From Rhodoblastus sp963713695 (GTDB taxonomy: Bacteria; Pseudomonadota; Alphaproteobacteria; Rhizobiales; Beijerinckiaceae), in the NCBI GenBank assembly GCA_963713695.1, contig CAVQMU010000010.1, positions 496,001 to 560,000 of the forward strand: 64,000 nt of DNA, given 5' to 3'. The notes under the pieces are model-generated. The model did no database searches and was not told where the DNA came from. It saw nothing but the letters and a program-made list of their open reading frames with translations. The translations under genes were made by a program, and so were the position numbers. Positions 37,556-46,943 of this stretch are shown piece by piece. Within the stretch, counting starts at the first letter, position 1; each line of letters begins with the position of its first letter.

Positions 37556-38176
37556 TCAAATCTGGCGGCCGCCGATATTTGCGAGGACCGCCATGTGGAG
37601 GAGGTCCGACAGGTTTTTGGCGTGCATCTTGGCCATGAGGTTGGATCGATGGATTTCAACCGTTCGAACGCTAAGTCCCAAATGATGCGCAATGATCTTG
37701 TTTGGCGATCCCGAGACGAGGTCTATCAGAACTTCGACTTCTCGCGGCGTCAAACCCGCCAGCCTTTGCTGCATGATCTGGGTTTTTTCGGCCCCCTTTT
37801 GCAGATCGCCGCTCCTGGCCAAAGCCTCGCGCACAGACAGGAGCAGGGTGTCTGAATCGAATGGTTTTGGCAGGAAGTCAGCGGCGCCCAGCTTCATTGC
37901 GCCCACGGCCGTCGTCACGCTGTCATCGCCACTCATCAGGATGACCGGAAGCGACAGGCGCCGCCGTTTGATTTCAGCCAATAATGCGATGCCGGTCATG
38001 TCGGGCATCCACATGTCCGCCACAACGCAACCCTGATCCTGCTCAATCGCATCAATGCAGTTCAGGAAGCTTCCTGCCGAGTCGTAGGCAAAGCATTGAA
38101 AGCCCCCATCCCCCAGGAGATCGAGGAGGCATTCTCGTAATAATGAATTATTATCAATCACATAGACAACGCTCAT
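37556..38176 (-). CDS. FixJ/NarL-type response regulator
   Basis: A 206-residue regulator. The receiver has the acidic pocket VIDNN (D9), the phosphoacceptor in CVVADMWMPDMTG near residue 54, and the K in FLPKPF near residue 103. The output domain is LuxR-type: LTPREVEVLIDLVSGSPNKI, AHHLGLSVRTVEIHRSNLM. FixJ-like proteins of this length are transcription activators. No sensor kinase gene is adjacent. The ATG at 38176 has a GGGAG site. The receiver is preceded by an AT-rich upstream region. Confidence 0.92.
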   Translation of the reverse strand: MSVVYVIDNNSLLRECLLDLLGDGGFQCFAYDSAGSFLNCIDAIEQDQGCVVADMWMPDMTGIALLAEIKRRRLSLPVILMSGDDSVTTAVGAMKLGAADFLPKPFDSDTLLLSVREALARSGDLQKGAEKTQIMQQRLAGLTPREVEVLIDLVSGSPNKIIAHHLGLSVRTVEIHRSNLMAKMHAKNLSDLLHMAVLANIGGRQI

Positions 38177-38332
38177 TGGGTGGGCTCCCAATAACGAGAA
38201 GGCGCACCATACGCTGTTTTCCAACAGTTCGTTGATTTTATTTAAATTTCTCTCCGGAAGCCGTCATGGCCGGCTGTCGCGGCCATTCGCGCGCGAGCCT
38301 CTTCGACGTATCAGCTTCTCCATCCTGGCGCG

Positions 38333-38362
38333 AAAAAGGGCCACGCGGCGCGACGTGGCCCT
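38333..38362 (-). terminator. Terminator of icd
   Basis: On the minus strand a 9-bp stem (AGGGCCACG, 38337-38345 with 38354-38362) is followed by five Ts. It lies about 30 bp after the icd stop codon. Confidence 0.85.
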
Positions 38363-38392
38363 CTGGTCGCTTTCTTCTTGAGCCTGATGGCC

Positions 38393-39604
38393 TTAGGCCA
38401 TGGCCTTCTTCAGGTTCTCGTCGATCTTGTCGAGGAAACCGACGGTGGAGAGCCACTTCTGGTCGGCGCCGACGAGCAGGGCCAGATCCTTGGTCATGAA
38501 GCCGGATTCGACCGTGTCTACGCAGACCTTTTCGAGAGTCAGCGAGAACTTCAGCAAATCGGCGTTGTCGTCGAGTTTGGCGCGATGCGCGAGGCCGCGC
38601 GTCCAGGCGAAGATCGAGGCGATGGAATTGGTGGACGTCGCCTTGCCCTTCTGGTGCTCGCGGTAGTGGCGGGTCACCGTGCCATGCGCCGCTTCCGCCT
38701 CGACCGTCTTGCCGTCGGGCGTCATCAGCACGGAGGTCATCAGGCCGAGCGAGCCGAAGCCCTGCGCCACCGTGTCGGACTGCACGTCGCCGTCATAGTT
38801 CTTGCAGGCCCAGACATAGCCGCCCGACCATTTCAGCGCCGAAGCCACCATGTCGTCGATCAGGCGGTGCTCGTAGGTGATCCTGGCTTCGACGAACTTG
38901 TCATGGAACTCGGCTTCGTACACTTCCTGGAACAGGTCCTTGAAGCGGCCGTCATAGGCCTTGAGAATCGTGTTCTTGGTCGAGAGATAGACCGGCCATT
39001 TGCGAAGCAGGCCATAGTTCAGGGACGCCCGCGCGAAATCGCGGATGGAATCGTCGAGGTTGTACATGGCCTGGGCCACGCCGGCGCTCGGGAACTTGAA
39101 CACTTCCTTCTCGATGATCGTGCCGTCTTCGCCTTCGAACTTGATGGTCAGGCGGCCCTTGCCGGGAACCTTGAAATCGGTGGCGCGATACTGGTCGCCG
39201 AAGGCGTGGCGGCCGACGACGATCGGCTGGGTCCAGCCGGGAACGAGGCGCGGCACGTTCTTGCAGATGATCGGCTCACGGAAGATCGTGCCGCCAAGGA
39301 TGTTGCGGATCGTGCCGTTCGGCGATTTCCACATTTCCTTGAGGTTGAATTCCTTTACGCGCGCTTCGTCGGGGGTGATCGTGGCGCATTTGACGGCGAC
39401 GCCGTATTTCTTGGTCGCCTCGGCGGAATCGATCGTCACCTGGTCGTTGGTGGCGTCGCGATGCTCGACCGACAGGTCGTAATATTTCAGGTCGATGTCG
39501 AGATAGGGGTGGATCAGCTTTTCCTTGATGAAATGCCAGATAATCCGGGTCATTTCATCGCCGTCCATTTCGACGACCGGATTGGCGACCTTGATCTTGT
39601 TCAT
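38393..39604 (-). CDS. icd: NADP-dependent isocitrate dehydrogenase
   Basis: A 403-residue enzyme of the eukaryotic-like homodimeric type common in alphaproteobacteria. It converts isocitrate to 2-oxoglutarate in the TCA cycle and makes NADPH. Markers are the N-terminal NPVVEMDGDEMTRIIW, substrate-binding KSPNGTIRNILGGTIFREPI, the metal-binding aspartates in YDGDVQSDTVAQGFGSLG and the NADP-binding HGTVTRHYREHQKGKATSTN. ATG 39604 has a GAGGTC site. It has its own terminator and appears monocistronic. Confidence 0.98.
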   Translation of the reverse strand: MNKIKVANPVVEMDGDEMTRIIWHFIKEKLIHPYLDIDLKYYDLSVEHRDATNDQVTIDSAEATKKYGVAVKCATITPDEARVKEFNLKEMWKSPNGTIRNILGGTIFREPIICKNVPRLVPGWTQPIVVGRHAFGDQYRATDFKVPGKGRLTIKFEGEDGTIIEKEVFKFPSAGVAQAMYNLDDSIRDFARASLNYGLLRKWPVYLSTKNTILKAYDGRFKDLFQEVYEAEFHDKFVEARITYEHRLIDDMVASALKWSGGYVWACKNYDGDVQSDTVAQGFGSLGLMTSVLMTPDGKTVEAEAAHGTVTRHYREHQKGKATSTNSIASIFAWTRGLAHRAKLDDNADLLKFSLTLEKVCVDTVESGFMTKDLALLVGADQKWLSTVGFLDKIDENLKKAMA

Positions 39605-39664
39605 GCGCTGACCTCTTTCCCAAGAATGATCCCCGGACACGGCGGGAGCCCGGACTTGGCCGCC

Positions 39665-40168
39665 CTATAGCATCGGGGGGTCCGCCCGCCTAGTGAGGCT
39701 TTTGGCGAGGTTTTGGGGAAAAGCGTCGAAATTGCTGTGCTTGTGCCTGAGTATCGCCAGGGTCACGCTTTCGACGGTCTGCACCGTCAGATTTTCCTTG
39801 GCCAGGAAGCCGGCGGCGCCGGCGCGATAGGCGCAGCGCCGCACATCAGGCGAATCCACGCCGGTCAACGTCACGATGGGCGCATGGTTTCGCCGGGCGA
39901 CTTCGGCGATGAACGGAATGGCCGTCTCGAAGCCGAGCCAGTAATCGACATAGACGACGTCGAAGGCGATTGTTTGCAACAGGCGTTCGGCGGCGTCGAC
40001 GCTGCCGCACAGGGAGACTGAAAAGTCGATATGCCTCGACCGCGCGAGCAGCCTGGAGAAGGCAAAGGCGTCTTCGGCGTCGTAATCGACGAGCAGGGCC
40101 CTGACGCCTTCCCTCTCCTGGGAAAGGGCTTGACGTTCCGTCAAGTATTCCGTCGCGCATAAGGGCAT
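39665..40168 (-). CDS. Single receiver-domain protein
   Basis: A 167-residue protein with one response-regulator receiver fold: VRALLVDYDAEDAFAF (acidic pocket slightly altered), the presumed phosphoacceptor in FDVVYVDYWLGFE, the T in PIVTLTGVDS and the K in GAAGFLAKENL. No output domain follows. It lies between icd and the large GGDEF-EAL gene on the same strand, which suggests a role in the same signalling group, but the partner is unknown. The start at 40168 has a GAGGATCGG site. Confidence 0.78.
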   Translation of the reverse strand: MPLCATEYLTERQALSQEREGVRALLVDYDAEDAFAFSRLLARSRHIDFSVSLCGSVDAAERLLQTIAFDVVYVDYWLGFETAIPFIAEVARRNHAPIVTLTGVDSPDVRRCAYRAGAAGFLAKENLTVQTVESVTLAILRHKHSNFDAFPQNLAKSLTRRADPPML

Positions 40169-40301
40169 CGCCCGATCCTCATCAAGCACGCCCCCCAGTA
40201 GCAGCGAATCTAGATGAAAACTAAAACTTAACAAGCGGTTAAAAACGGCGATCCACAAGTAAACGCGGGCTGTGCCTTTTGCGCAACGCGTCGCCGGGCG
40301 C

Positions 40302-43300
40302 TCAGGCGCATCGCTTGGGGCTGTCGTCGTCCGCATCGAGCCGCAGCGGCTGGCTCGCATTCAGCAGGTCGAAGATGTCTTCCGGCGGCATGGGCCGGGC
40401 GAAGAAATAGCCTTGCGCCGTGTCGCAGCCGCGCGCCTGCAGGGCCGCGACCTGGTCCGCAGTCTCGACGCCTTCCGCGACGACCTTGAAATCGAGGCAT
40501 CTGGCCATTTCGAGCACCGCCGAGACAATGGCCGCGTCGGCGGAGTCCGTGGTCATGTCCTGGACGAAGCTGCGGTCGATCTTCAGCCGGTCCAACGGCA
40601 GCCGCTTGAGATAGGCGAGGGACGAATATCCCGTGCCGAAATCGTCGATCGCCAGGCTGACCCCCAGGGCCTTCAACTCGGCCAGACGGTCCACGGCGCC
40701 CTGTCCCTGCTGCATCAGCGCGCCCTCGGTGATTTCGAGTTCGAGGCAGGAGCCGGGGAGGCCGGTGTCCACCAGCACGTCGCGCACGTCCTCGACCAGC
40801 GAGGGGCTGTTGAACTGGCGCGGCGATAGATTGACCGAAAGGGTCAGCGGCCCCAATCCCATGTCATGCCAGCGCTTCGCCTGGGCGCAGGCGACATGCA
40901 GGATCCACAGGCCCAGCGGCACGATCAGCCCGGTGTCCTCGGTCAGGGGAATGAAGCTGTCAGGCGAAATCAGTCCGATTTCCGGGTGCAGCCAGCGCAC
41001 CAGCGCCTCGACGCCCTCGATGCGGCCCGTGGCGAGATCGACCAGCGGCTGGTAATGCAGGATGAACTCCTGCCGCTCCAGCGCCCGGCGCACGCGCGCC
41101 TCCATGTCGAGACGGGTCTCCGCCGCCTTGGTCAGCGCCTTGTCGAAATAGCGGCAGCAGCCGCGTCCCTGCGCCTTGGCTTCGTAGAGCGCCGTGTCGG
41201 CAAACTGGATCAGCTGGGCCGCGGATGTGGCGTCGAGCGGAAACAGCGAAATGCCGATGCTGGCGCCAAGGTAGATTTCCGGCGCGCCGGTCAGTTCGAA
41301 CGGCTCTTCGGAGAGCGCGGAGATCAGCTTTTCGGCGATCCGTCCCGCGTCCTCGACCTGCGCGATATCCTCGAGCACGACGACGAATTCGTCGCCGCCG
41401 TGCCGCGACAGCAGGTCGGCGGCGCGCAGGCGCTCCCGCAACCGGCGCACCGCCAGCACCAGCAGCTCGTCGCCGGCGGCGTGGCCGAGGCTGTCGTTGA
41501 CATATTTGAACCGGTCGAGGTCGACGAAAAGCACAGCGCCCATCCCGCCCGTCCGTTTCGTCCGCGCAACGGAGCGATCGAGGAAATCGGTCAGCAGCAG
41601 GCGGTTGGGCAGGTCGGTGAGCGGATCGTGGTGGGCGATGTGCTGCAGCCGCCGTTCGGAGTTTTTGAGCCGGGTAATGTCGCTGAAAATGCCGACGAAG
41701 TTGAGGAGCGCGCCCGCTTCGTCGCGCACGGCGCTGACCGTCAGCCACTGCGGATAGATTTCGCCAGACTTGCGCTTGTTCCAGATTTCGCCCTGCCAGC
41801 GTCCGTCATCGCGCAGGGAGCGCCACATGTCCTGGTAGAAGCTCGCGGGTTGCCGCCCTGATTGCAGCAGGCGAAAGCCGCCCACGAGGATCTCGGTCTC
41901 GGAATAGCCGGTGATGGCGGTGAAGGCCCTGTTGACCGAGACGATCCTCGCCCGTGGGTCGGTGACGAGAATGCCTTCGTCGGTGCCGTTGAAGACGGCG
42001 GCGGCCTGGCGCAGCGATCTCTCGACCCTTTTGTGCTCGCTGATGTCGACATGGGTGCCGACGAGGCGCACGACCTTGCCGTTTTCATCCAGCACCGGAA
42101 AGGCGCGGGAGAGAATATCGACATAGCGGCCCTGCTTGCGGCGCATCCGATATTCCATTTCGAGATTGCCGCCGCCGGCGAGGCATTCGTTCTCGCGCGC
42201 TTGCGTCTGCGCGAGATCGTCGGGATGGATGAGGCTCAGCCAGCTTTCGCGGTTATTGTCGATCTCGTGGTCCTCGAATCCCAGCATCGATTTCCAGCGC
42301 GGCGACAGATAAAGCGCGTTGGTGGTCAAGTCGAAATCCCAGAGCCCGTCGTTGGCGCCCTGCATGGCGAGCTGGAACCGCTCCTCGCTTTGCCTCAGCG
42401 CCACAAGCCTTTCGCCCGCCCTGGCTTCGAGCGCGTCGACTTTCCGCTCCATTTCATGGCGGAGCCTCTCGGCTTCGAGCGCCGTGCGCGCCTGCGGCGA
42501 CAATTCGGCGCCGATGACCAGGGCCGTGACGGCGGCGTCGCCGTAGCGGCTCACGCCGTCGTCCGCCACGCCGCCTTCGCCCGCGGCGAAAAAGCCGAAA
42601 AGCGGCGTGTTCCTCAGGATCAGCCGGGACGTCTCGATTTCCTCGATGGCCTCCGAAAGTCCCATGAAGCGCGTGCGCATCGCGCCATAGCCCATCATGG
42701 CGATGGCCGCCTGCTTGATTCCGCCGCGCAGGATCGCCTTGCGCAGGGCCTCGCTCGCCGCAAGCCTCATCGCTTGCCGCACCGGTTCGAGCGTGGTGAT
42801 CGTCGTCCCCGCTGCCACCGCCCGGGTAAATCGGCAGCCGCCGGCTGTCGTCAACGCCGTTCCGGCGACGATATTATACTGGCCGAGCCCGCTCAGCGTG
42901 CCAAACATGCGTTTTGAAGCCAGCGAGGGGTTTTTGCCTTCGAGTTCGGCCCGCGTCGCGCCGAGCATTTTCGGCAGCCATTCGGCGGCGGGCTGGCCGC
43001 CGATCGTCAGCACCTCGTTGGCGACCGCCTCGGTCACCACGGCGCTGGTCTCGCCGGGCGCAAAACCATGCGTCATGGCCATGCCGAATTGCAGCCGCGT
43101 CTCGAAGATCGCGACGAGCAATCCGTCGCGGACGGCTTCGCGGCCATGCAGGACGCAGCCGCCTTCCATTTGCAGATCGTCGGCCGCCGCAGCCGCGAGA
43201 ATGGGAAAGCGAGATTCGCTCGCGCCCTTGAGCGCCTCGACGACGTCATGGCCGCAGGCGTCGAAGCCCGGCGTGGCGCCGGGCATGAAGACGACGGCGA

Positions 43301-43733
43301 AGACCGATTTCCCCTGATGCGCGAGCTCCTGCCAGAAGGGGGTCGCCGGGCCGAAATAGCGGCCGATCGACGGCGAGGAAATGGCGTCGAGCAGCGCATA
43401 TTCCCAATCGAGCGACACTTTGCGGCCGAGCGCGCAGCGCATGGAGATATGGGGCGAGGCCCAGACGGAGACGACGACGCTGCGCCGCCGCGTCTCGCCG
43501 CAAATTTCGCCTGATGTGGTGGCGCCGATGACCGGCGCATCGCCGACGACGCTGGCCACGCCGCGCAGAACCTCCCGGAGATCGTAGGCGACGGACGCGT
43601 AGACGAAAACGACCGAAAGCGGGCGTCGCGTGATGGAGGCGAGCGCCTGCGACGCTGCGCGCGCGCCGACCTCGAACGAATCCACGCCCGCGGCCGCCGC
43701 CGCTCCGACTTCGATTTCAGGCTGGGAGTTCAT
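40302..43733 (-). CDS. FIST-PAS-PAS-GGDEF-EAL cyclic di-GMP protein
   Basis: A 1143-residue multidomain protein. FIST N and C sensor domains fill about residues 20-390 (VVFVYASVAYDLREVLRGV, PVIGATTSGEICG, IAMMGYGAMRTRF). Two PAS domains with PAC ends follow at about 450-580 and 585-705. The GGDEF domain reads RHGGDEFVVVLED near residue 780, and the EAL domain has GVEALVRWLHPE near 908, AIDDFGTGYSSLAYL and VVAEGVETADQ. Both active-site signatures are intact, so it may make and degrade cyclic di-GMP. FIST domains are thought to sense small molecules such as amino acids. No transmembrane helix is visible. Confidence 0.94.
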   Translation of the reverse strand: MNSQPEIEVGAAAAAGVDSFEVGARAASQALASITRRPLSVVFVYASVAYDLREVLRGVASVVGDAPVIGATTSGEICGETRRRSVVVSVWASPHISMRCALGRKVSLDWEYALLDAISSPSIGRYFGPATPFWQELAHQGKSVFAVVFMPGATPGFDACGHDVVEALKGASESRFPILAAAAADDLQMEGGCVLHGREAVRDGLLVAIFETRLQFGMAMTHGFAPGETSAVVTEAVANEVLTIGGQPAAEWLPKMLGATRAELEGKNPSLASKRMFGTLSGLGQYNIVAGTALTTAGGCRFTRAVAAGTTITTLEPVRQAMRLAASEALRKAILRGGIKQAAIAMMGYGAMRTRFMGLSEAIEEIETSRLILRNTPLFGFFAAGEGGVADDGVSRYGDAAVTALVIGAELSPQARTALEAERLRHEMERKVDALEARAGERLVALRQSEERFQLAMQGANDGLWDFDLTTNALYLSPRWKSMLGFEDHEIDNNRESWLSLIHPDDLAQTQARENECLAGGGNLEMEYRMRRKQGRYVDILSRAFPVLDENGKVVRLVGTHVDISEHKRVERSLRQAAAVFNGTDEGILVTDPRARIVSVNRAFTAITGYSETEILVGGFRLLQSGRQPASFYQDMWRSLRDDGRWQGEIWNKRKSGEIYPQWLTVSAVRDEAGALLNFVGIFSDITRLKNSERRLQHIAHHDPLTDLPNRLLLTDFLDRSVARTKRTGGMGAVLFVDLDRFKYVNDSLGHAAGDELLVLAVRRLRERLRAADLLSRHGGDEFVVVLEDIAQVEDAGRIAEKLISALSEEPFELTGAPEIYLGASIGISLFPLDATSAAQLIQFADTALYEAKAQGRGCCRYFDKALTKAAETRLDMEARVRRALERQEFILHYQPLVDLATGRIEGVEALVRWLHPEIGLISPDSFIPLTEDTGLIVPLGLWILHVACAQAKRWHDMGLGPLTLSVNLSPRQFNSPSLVEDVRDVLVDTGLPGSCLELEITEGALMQQGQGAVDRLAELKALGVSLAIDDFGTGYSSLAYLKRLPLDRLKIDRSFVQDMTTDSADAAIVSAVLEMARCLDFKVVAEGVETADQVAALQARGCDTAQGYFFARPMPPEDIFDLLNASQPLRLDADDDSPKRCA

Positions 43734-43841
43734 TGCGTTCGAAACGACCCGTCGCGGGAATGCTGGTTAACAACCATAGGTTGTAATGGTTACTAAGCTG
43801 TTGGCTCTTCGTGGCTTTTGATAAGCATTCTGATAGCTTGG

Positions 43842-45005
43842 CTATTCCGGTTCGGACGCGGCTTGTCCTCCCGATCCGTCAGTTTCGGCGGGCGGGATGA
43901 TGGCCGCCGCGGGGAACAATATTTCAAAGGTCGAGCCGACGGAGGGCGCTGACGTCGCGGTGAGGCGCCAGCCGTGGCGGCTGGCTATGGTCTTGCATAT
44001 GGCCAGGCCGATGCCCGTGCCGGGGAAAACGCCTCGACTGTGCAGGCGGCGGAAGGGTTCGAAAATCTCGTCGGCATGCGCGGTGGAAAAGCCGATCCCC
44101 TCGTCCTCAATCGCCAGCGCGAATTTTCCGTCGCCGCCTTTCAGCACGATGCGGAGATGCGGCGGGCGGTCTGGCTCATGGTATTTCAGGGCGTTTGAGA
44201 TCAGGTTCTGCAACAATTGCAAGGTCTGCGACATGTCGCCCTGGATGGTGAAATCCTCGCCGAGCAGTTCGATTTCCGCCCGTTCGTCTTCTATCGTTTG
44301 CGAGAGGGTGTCGAGGACGAGCTGAATTTTTTCGCGCAGGGAAAAAGGTTCCGGCGCATAAGCGTTGTTCAGCGATCGCGCCAGGGTCAGAACATCGGCC
44401 ACCAGGCCCCGCGCGTGCTTGGCGGATGCGGCCATGACCTCGGCGGCGTAGCGCGATTCCTCAGGATTGCCGTCGGCCATGGCTGTGCTCAGGATGTCGG
44501 CGAAGGCGGAGATCTTGCGCAAGGGCTCCTGGATGTCGTGCGAGGCGACATAGGCGAAGCGCGACAGGCTTTCATTGGCGCGCTCCAGTTCCGCCATGGA
44601 GTTTCTGAGCGATTCCTCGACCAGCAGTCGCGCGGAAATGTCGACCGCGAAGGCGACGACGCGCGTTCCCGATGGCGTGGCCACCGGCGTCAGGCCGATC
44701 TCGACCGGAAACTCGCTGCCATCGCGCCGCACGGCGCGCAGGTCGCGGCCGACGCCCATCAGCCTCTTGCTTGGATTGGCGGCGAAATCGGCGCGCAGGC
44801 CGCGGTGTCGCGTTCTCAGGCCGGCGGGAACCAGGGCTTCGATGCTCTTGCCGATCATCTCGCCGCGCGCATAGCCGAATGTTTCTTCACATTGTGCGTT
44901 GACCAGTTCGACGCGGCCATTCTGGTCGACCATGAACATGGCGGCGGGCGACGCGTCGAAAGCGAGACGCAGCATTTCGTTGGAAGCCTCGCCCGGATTC
45001 GTCAT
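43842..45005 (-). CDS. PAS-domain sensor histidine kinase
   Basis: A 387-residue cytoplasmic kinase. A PAS domain at residues 8-125 (FDASPAAMFMVDQNGRVELV) is followed by a short coiled coil (SMAELERANESLSRFAYVAS), the H-box ASHDIQEPLRKIS, and an ATPase domain with NLISNALKYHE (N box), LAIEDEGIGFS (G1) and GTGIGLAICKTIASRHGW (G2). H-boxes with E-P-L-R are typical of phytochrome-like/Rcp1-coupled kinases. The gene is divergent from an Rcp1-type response regulator 197 bp away, its likely partner. Confidence 0.93.
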   Translation of the reverse strand: MTNPGEASNEMLRLAFDASPAAMFMVDQNGRVELVNAQCEETFGYARGEMIGKSIEALVPAGLRTRHRGLRADFAANPSKRLMGVGRDLRAVRRDGSEFPVEIGLTPVATPSGTRVVAFAVDISARLLVEESLRNSMAELERANESLSRFAYVASHDIQEPLRKISAFADILSTAMADGNPEESRYAAEVMAASAKHARGLVADVLTLARSLNNAYAPEPFSLREKIQLVLDTLSQTIEDERAEIELLGEDFTIQGDMSQTLQLLQNLISNALKYHEPDRPPHLRIVLKGGDGKFALAIEDEGIGFSTAHADEIFEPFRRLHSRGVFPGTGIGLAICKTIASRHGWRLTATSAPSVGSTFEILFPAAAIIPPAETDGSGGQAASEPE

Positions 45006-45202
45006 CGCCCGTCTCCGCGCGGCGGAAAGCAGGGGTTTTCAGCTTCGCGTTCTGCCTCGTCGCGTGTCCATTGTATTGTCCTCACACCCAATGTATATTG
45101 TTTTTTGTGCAGTCTTTTTGCAATGCAGCACGCCGATAGCGGTGACTTGGCGCTTTTGGCACTAAATTGCGCATTTCATGCAACAGCTGGAAGGTTCTGC
45201 GC

Positions 45203-45673
45203 GTGACGGATCGCTCAAAAAAAGACATGAATACATTTGACGTCTTGATCATCGAGGACGACCTTGATGATGCGTACTTGCTGAAACGCGCCTTGAACAG
45301 GGCTGCTTCGGAACTAAACATAAAGCTTGGGCTGACGCATTCGGCCAACGGTCTTGACGCCCTGGGTTCCGTTGCGCGCAGCGACGTCATGTGCCGGCTG
45401 CCAGACGTCATCATCGTCGACCTGAACATGCCCATTGTCGACGGCGATCGTTTTCTCGATCTTTTGCGCTCGGATCTGCGGCTCGGCGACGTCCCGGCGG
45501 CGGTGCTGACCACATCGACCGAAAAGCCGGTGCACGCCAAAGCGCTGGCGTCCGGCGCCAATGCGGTCTTCTCCAAGCCGAGCACGCAGGAGGAACTGGT
45601 CGAGATCGCGCGAAAGATTCTCGCCATGGGCGGCTGCGCCGCGCCGGCGGCGTGCGGTCCGGCGATGGTTTGA
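45203..45673 (+). CDS. Rcp1-like single-domain response regulator
   Basis: A 156-residue receiver protein: VLIIEDDLDDAYLLKRAL at the N-terminus, phosphoacceptor in VIIVDLNMPIVDGDRFL, T in AVLTTSTEKP and the K in AVFSKPSTQEEL. A GTG at 45203 follows a GGAAGG site by eight bases, while the ATG at 45227 has none, so GTG is preferred. There is no output domain. Such proteins relay phosphate from phytochrome-like kinases. The divergent kinase at 43842-45005 is the natural partner. Confidence 0.88.
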   Translation: MTDRSKKDMNTFDVLIIEDDLDDAYLLKRALNRAASELNIKLGLTHSANGLDALGSVARSDVMCRLPDVIIVDLNMPIVDGDRFLDLLRSDLRLGDVPAAVLTTSTEKPVHAKALASGANAVFSKPSTQEELVEIARKILAMGGCAAPAACGPAMV

Positions 45674-45763
45674 GGCGGCCGGCGCCGAATCCGAACTTGC
45701 TTGCGCTCCTGCCGTTCTTTGCGCCAAAAGGGCCGAGCGAATTTTCGCTGTCGGGATTGCGTC

Positions 45764-46648
45764 TTGGTCGGAGCGGGAACGGATAGAACGAAGCCCCTGT
45801 TCGAGGGCGGACCCGCCATCGTGCTGGTGCGGCCGCAACTTGCCGTGAACATCGGCATGTGCGCCCGCGCCATGGCCAATTTCGGCCTGTCGGACCTGCG
45901 GCTGGTTTCGCCGCGCGAAGGATGGCCGCGCACGGGCGCGCGGCGGAAAGGCGCCTACGCCGCCGCCGCCGGCGCCGTGCATCTTCTGGAACGGGCCAAA
46001 GTCTTCGACAGCGTCGCGGAAGCCGTGGCCGACCTCAATTTCGTCTGGGCGGCGACGGCGCGCGAGCGCGGCCAGCACAAGCGCATCGAAGTGCCGGCCT
46101 TCGCCATGGCGGAAACCGCCGCCGCGACGATCACAGGCGAAAAGCACGGCATTCTGTTCGGACCGGAACGCACGGGCCTCGACAATGACGATGTGGCGAT
46201 CGCCTCGGCCATCCTGACCTTTCCGGTCAATCCCGCCTATGGCTCGCTCAATCTGGCGCAGGCGGTGCTGCTCTGCGGCTACGAATTCTTCAAATCGCGG
46301 CAGGGCGGGGCCGTTCCCTTCGACCTGAGCGAGCGTTCGCCGCCGGCGCAGCGCGCGATGACGATTTCGTTTTTTGAATTTCTCGAAGAAAAGCTCGACG
46401 CCGCCGGCTTTTTCCGCCCGGAATCGAAACGGCCGGTGATGCAGCGGAACATGCGCAACATGCTGCACCGGATGAACCTGTCGCAGCAGGATGTGCGCAC
46501 GCTCTGGGGCGCCATCGTGCGGCTGGTCGAAGGCCCGCGCGAAAAACCGCAGACGCGGAAGAGGATCAAGCAGCCGAAAAAGCCGCCCTCCGCGGCGAAA
46601 GGGAGCGACGACAATGATCACGGCGGTGGTTCTGTTCAGGATGGCTGA
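45764..46648 (+). CDS. TrmJ-like tRNA 2'-O-methyltransferase (SPOUT)
   Basis: A roughly 294-residue SpoU/TrmH-family enzyme. The SPOUT core shows AIVLVRPQLAVNIGMCARAM, GILFGPERTGLDNDD and the knot motif FPVNPAYGSLNLAQAV. The C-terminal helical extension (RPVMQRNMRNMLHRMNLSQQ) fits TrmJ, which methylates position 32 of the tRNA anticodon loop. No ATG lies near the family N-terminus: TTG codons at 45764 or 45701 are the only candidates, and 45764 is nearer the conserved start. The Lys-rich tail overlaps the next gene by 35 bp. Confidence 0.88.
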   Translation: MVGAGTDRTKPLFEGGPAIVLVRPQLAVNIGMCARAMANFGLSDLRLVSPREGWPRTGARRKGAYAAAAGAVHLLERAKVFDSVAEAVADLNFVWAATARERGQHKRIEVPAFAMAETAAATITGEKHGILFGPERTGLDNDDVAIASAILTFPVNPAYGSLNLAQAVLLCGYEFFKSRQGGAVPFDLSERSPPAQRAMTISFFEFLEEKLDAAGFFRPESKRPVMQRNMRNMLHRMNLSQQDVRTLWGAIVRLVEGPREKPQTRKRIKQPKKPPSAAKGSDDNDHGGGSVQDG

Positions 46649-46934
46649 GGGGACAGGCCTGGCCGAGGCCAGGGCAGTGTTCCGGAGCACGGCTCCACGC
46701 TATCTCAATGCGGAGGGGCTCATCCGCAAATACTATATTTTCGACGAGGCGGCGGGCGAGGGCGGCGGCTGCTACCTGTTCCGCGACCGCGCCGCGGCCG
46801 AGGCCATGTTCAACGAGGACTGGCGCGCCTTCGTCACCGGCAAATACGGCGCGCCGCCGAAATTGCAACTGTTCGAGACGCCGGTCGTGGTCGACAATCG
46901 CCTCGGCGAGATCGAGGCTGAATCGGACGCGTGA
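46614..46934 (+). CDS. YdhR-like antibiotic-biosynthesis-monooxygenase fold protein
   Basis: A 106-residue protein with a ferredoxin-like ABM/YdhR fold: ITAVVLFRMAEGTGLAEAR, RYLNAEGLIRKYYIFDEAAG, GGCYLFRDRAAAEAMFNEDW. Proteins of this size are often dimeric and of unknown substrate. The start overlaps the 3' end of the TrmJ-like gene and has a GGGAGCGAC site, so it is probably co-translated. The function is not known. Confidence 0.82.
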   Translation: MITAVVLFRMAEGTGLAEARAVFRSTAPRYLNAEGLIRKYYIFDEAAGEGGGCYLFRDRAAAEAMFNEDWRAFVTGKYGAPPKLQLFETPVVVDNRLGEIEAESDA

Positions 46935-46943
46935 GAGCGCCGG

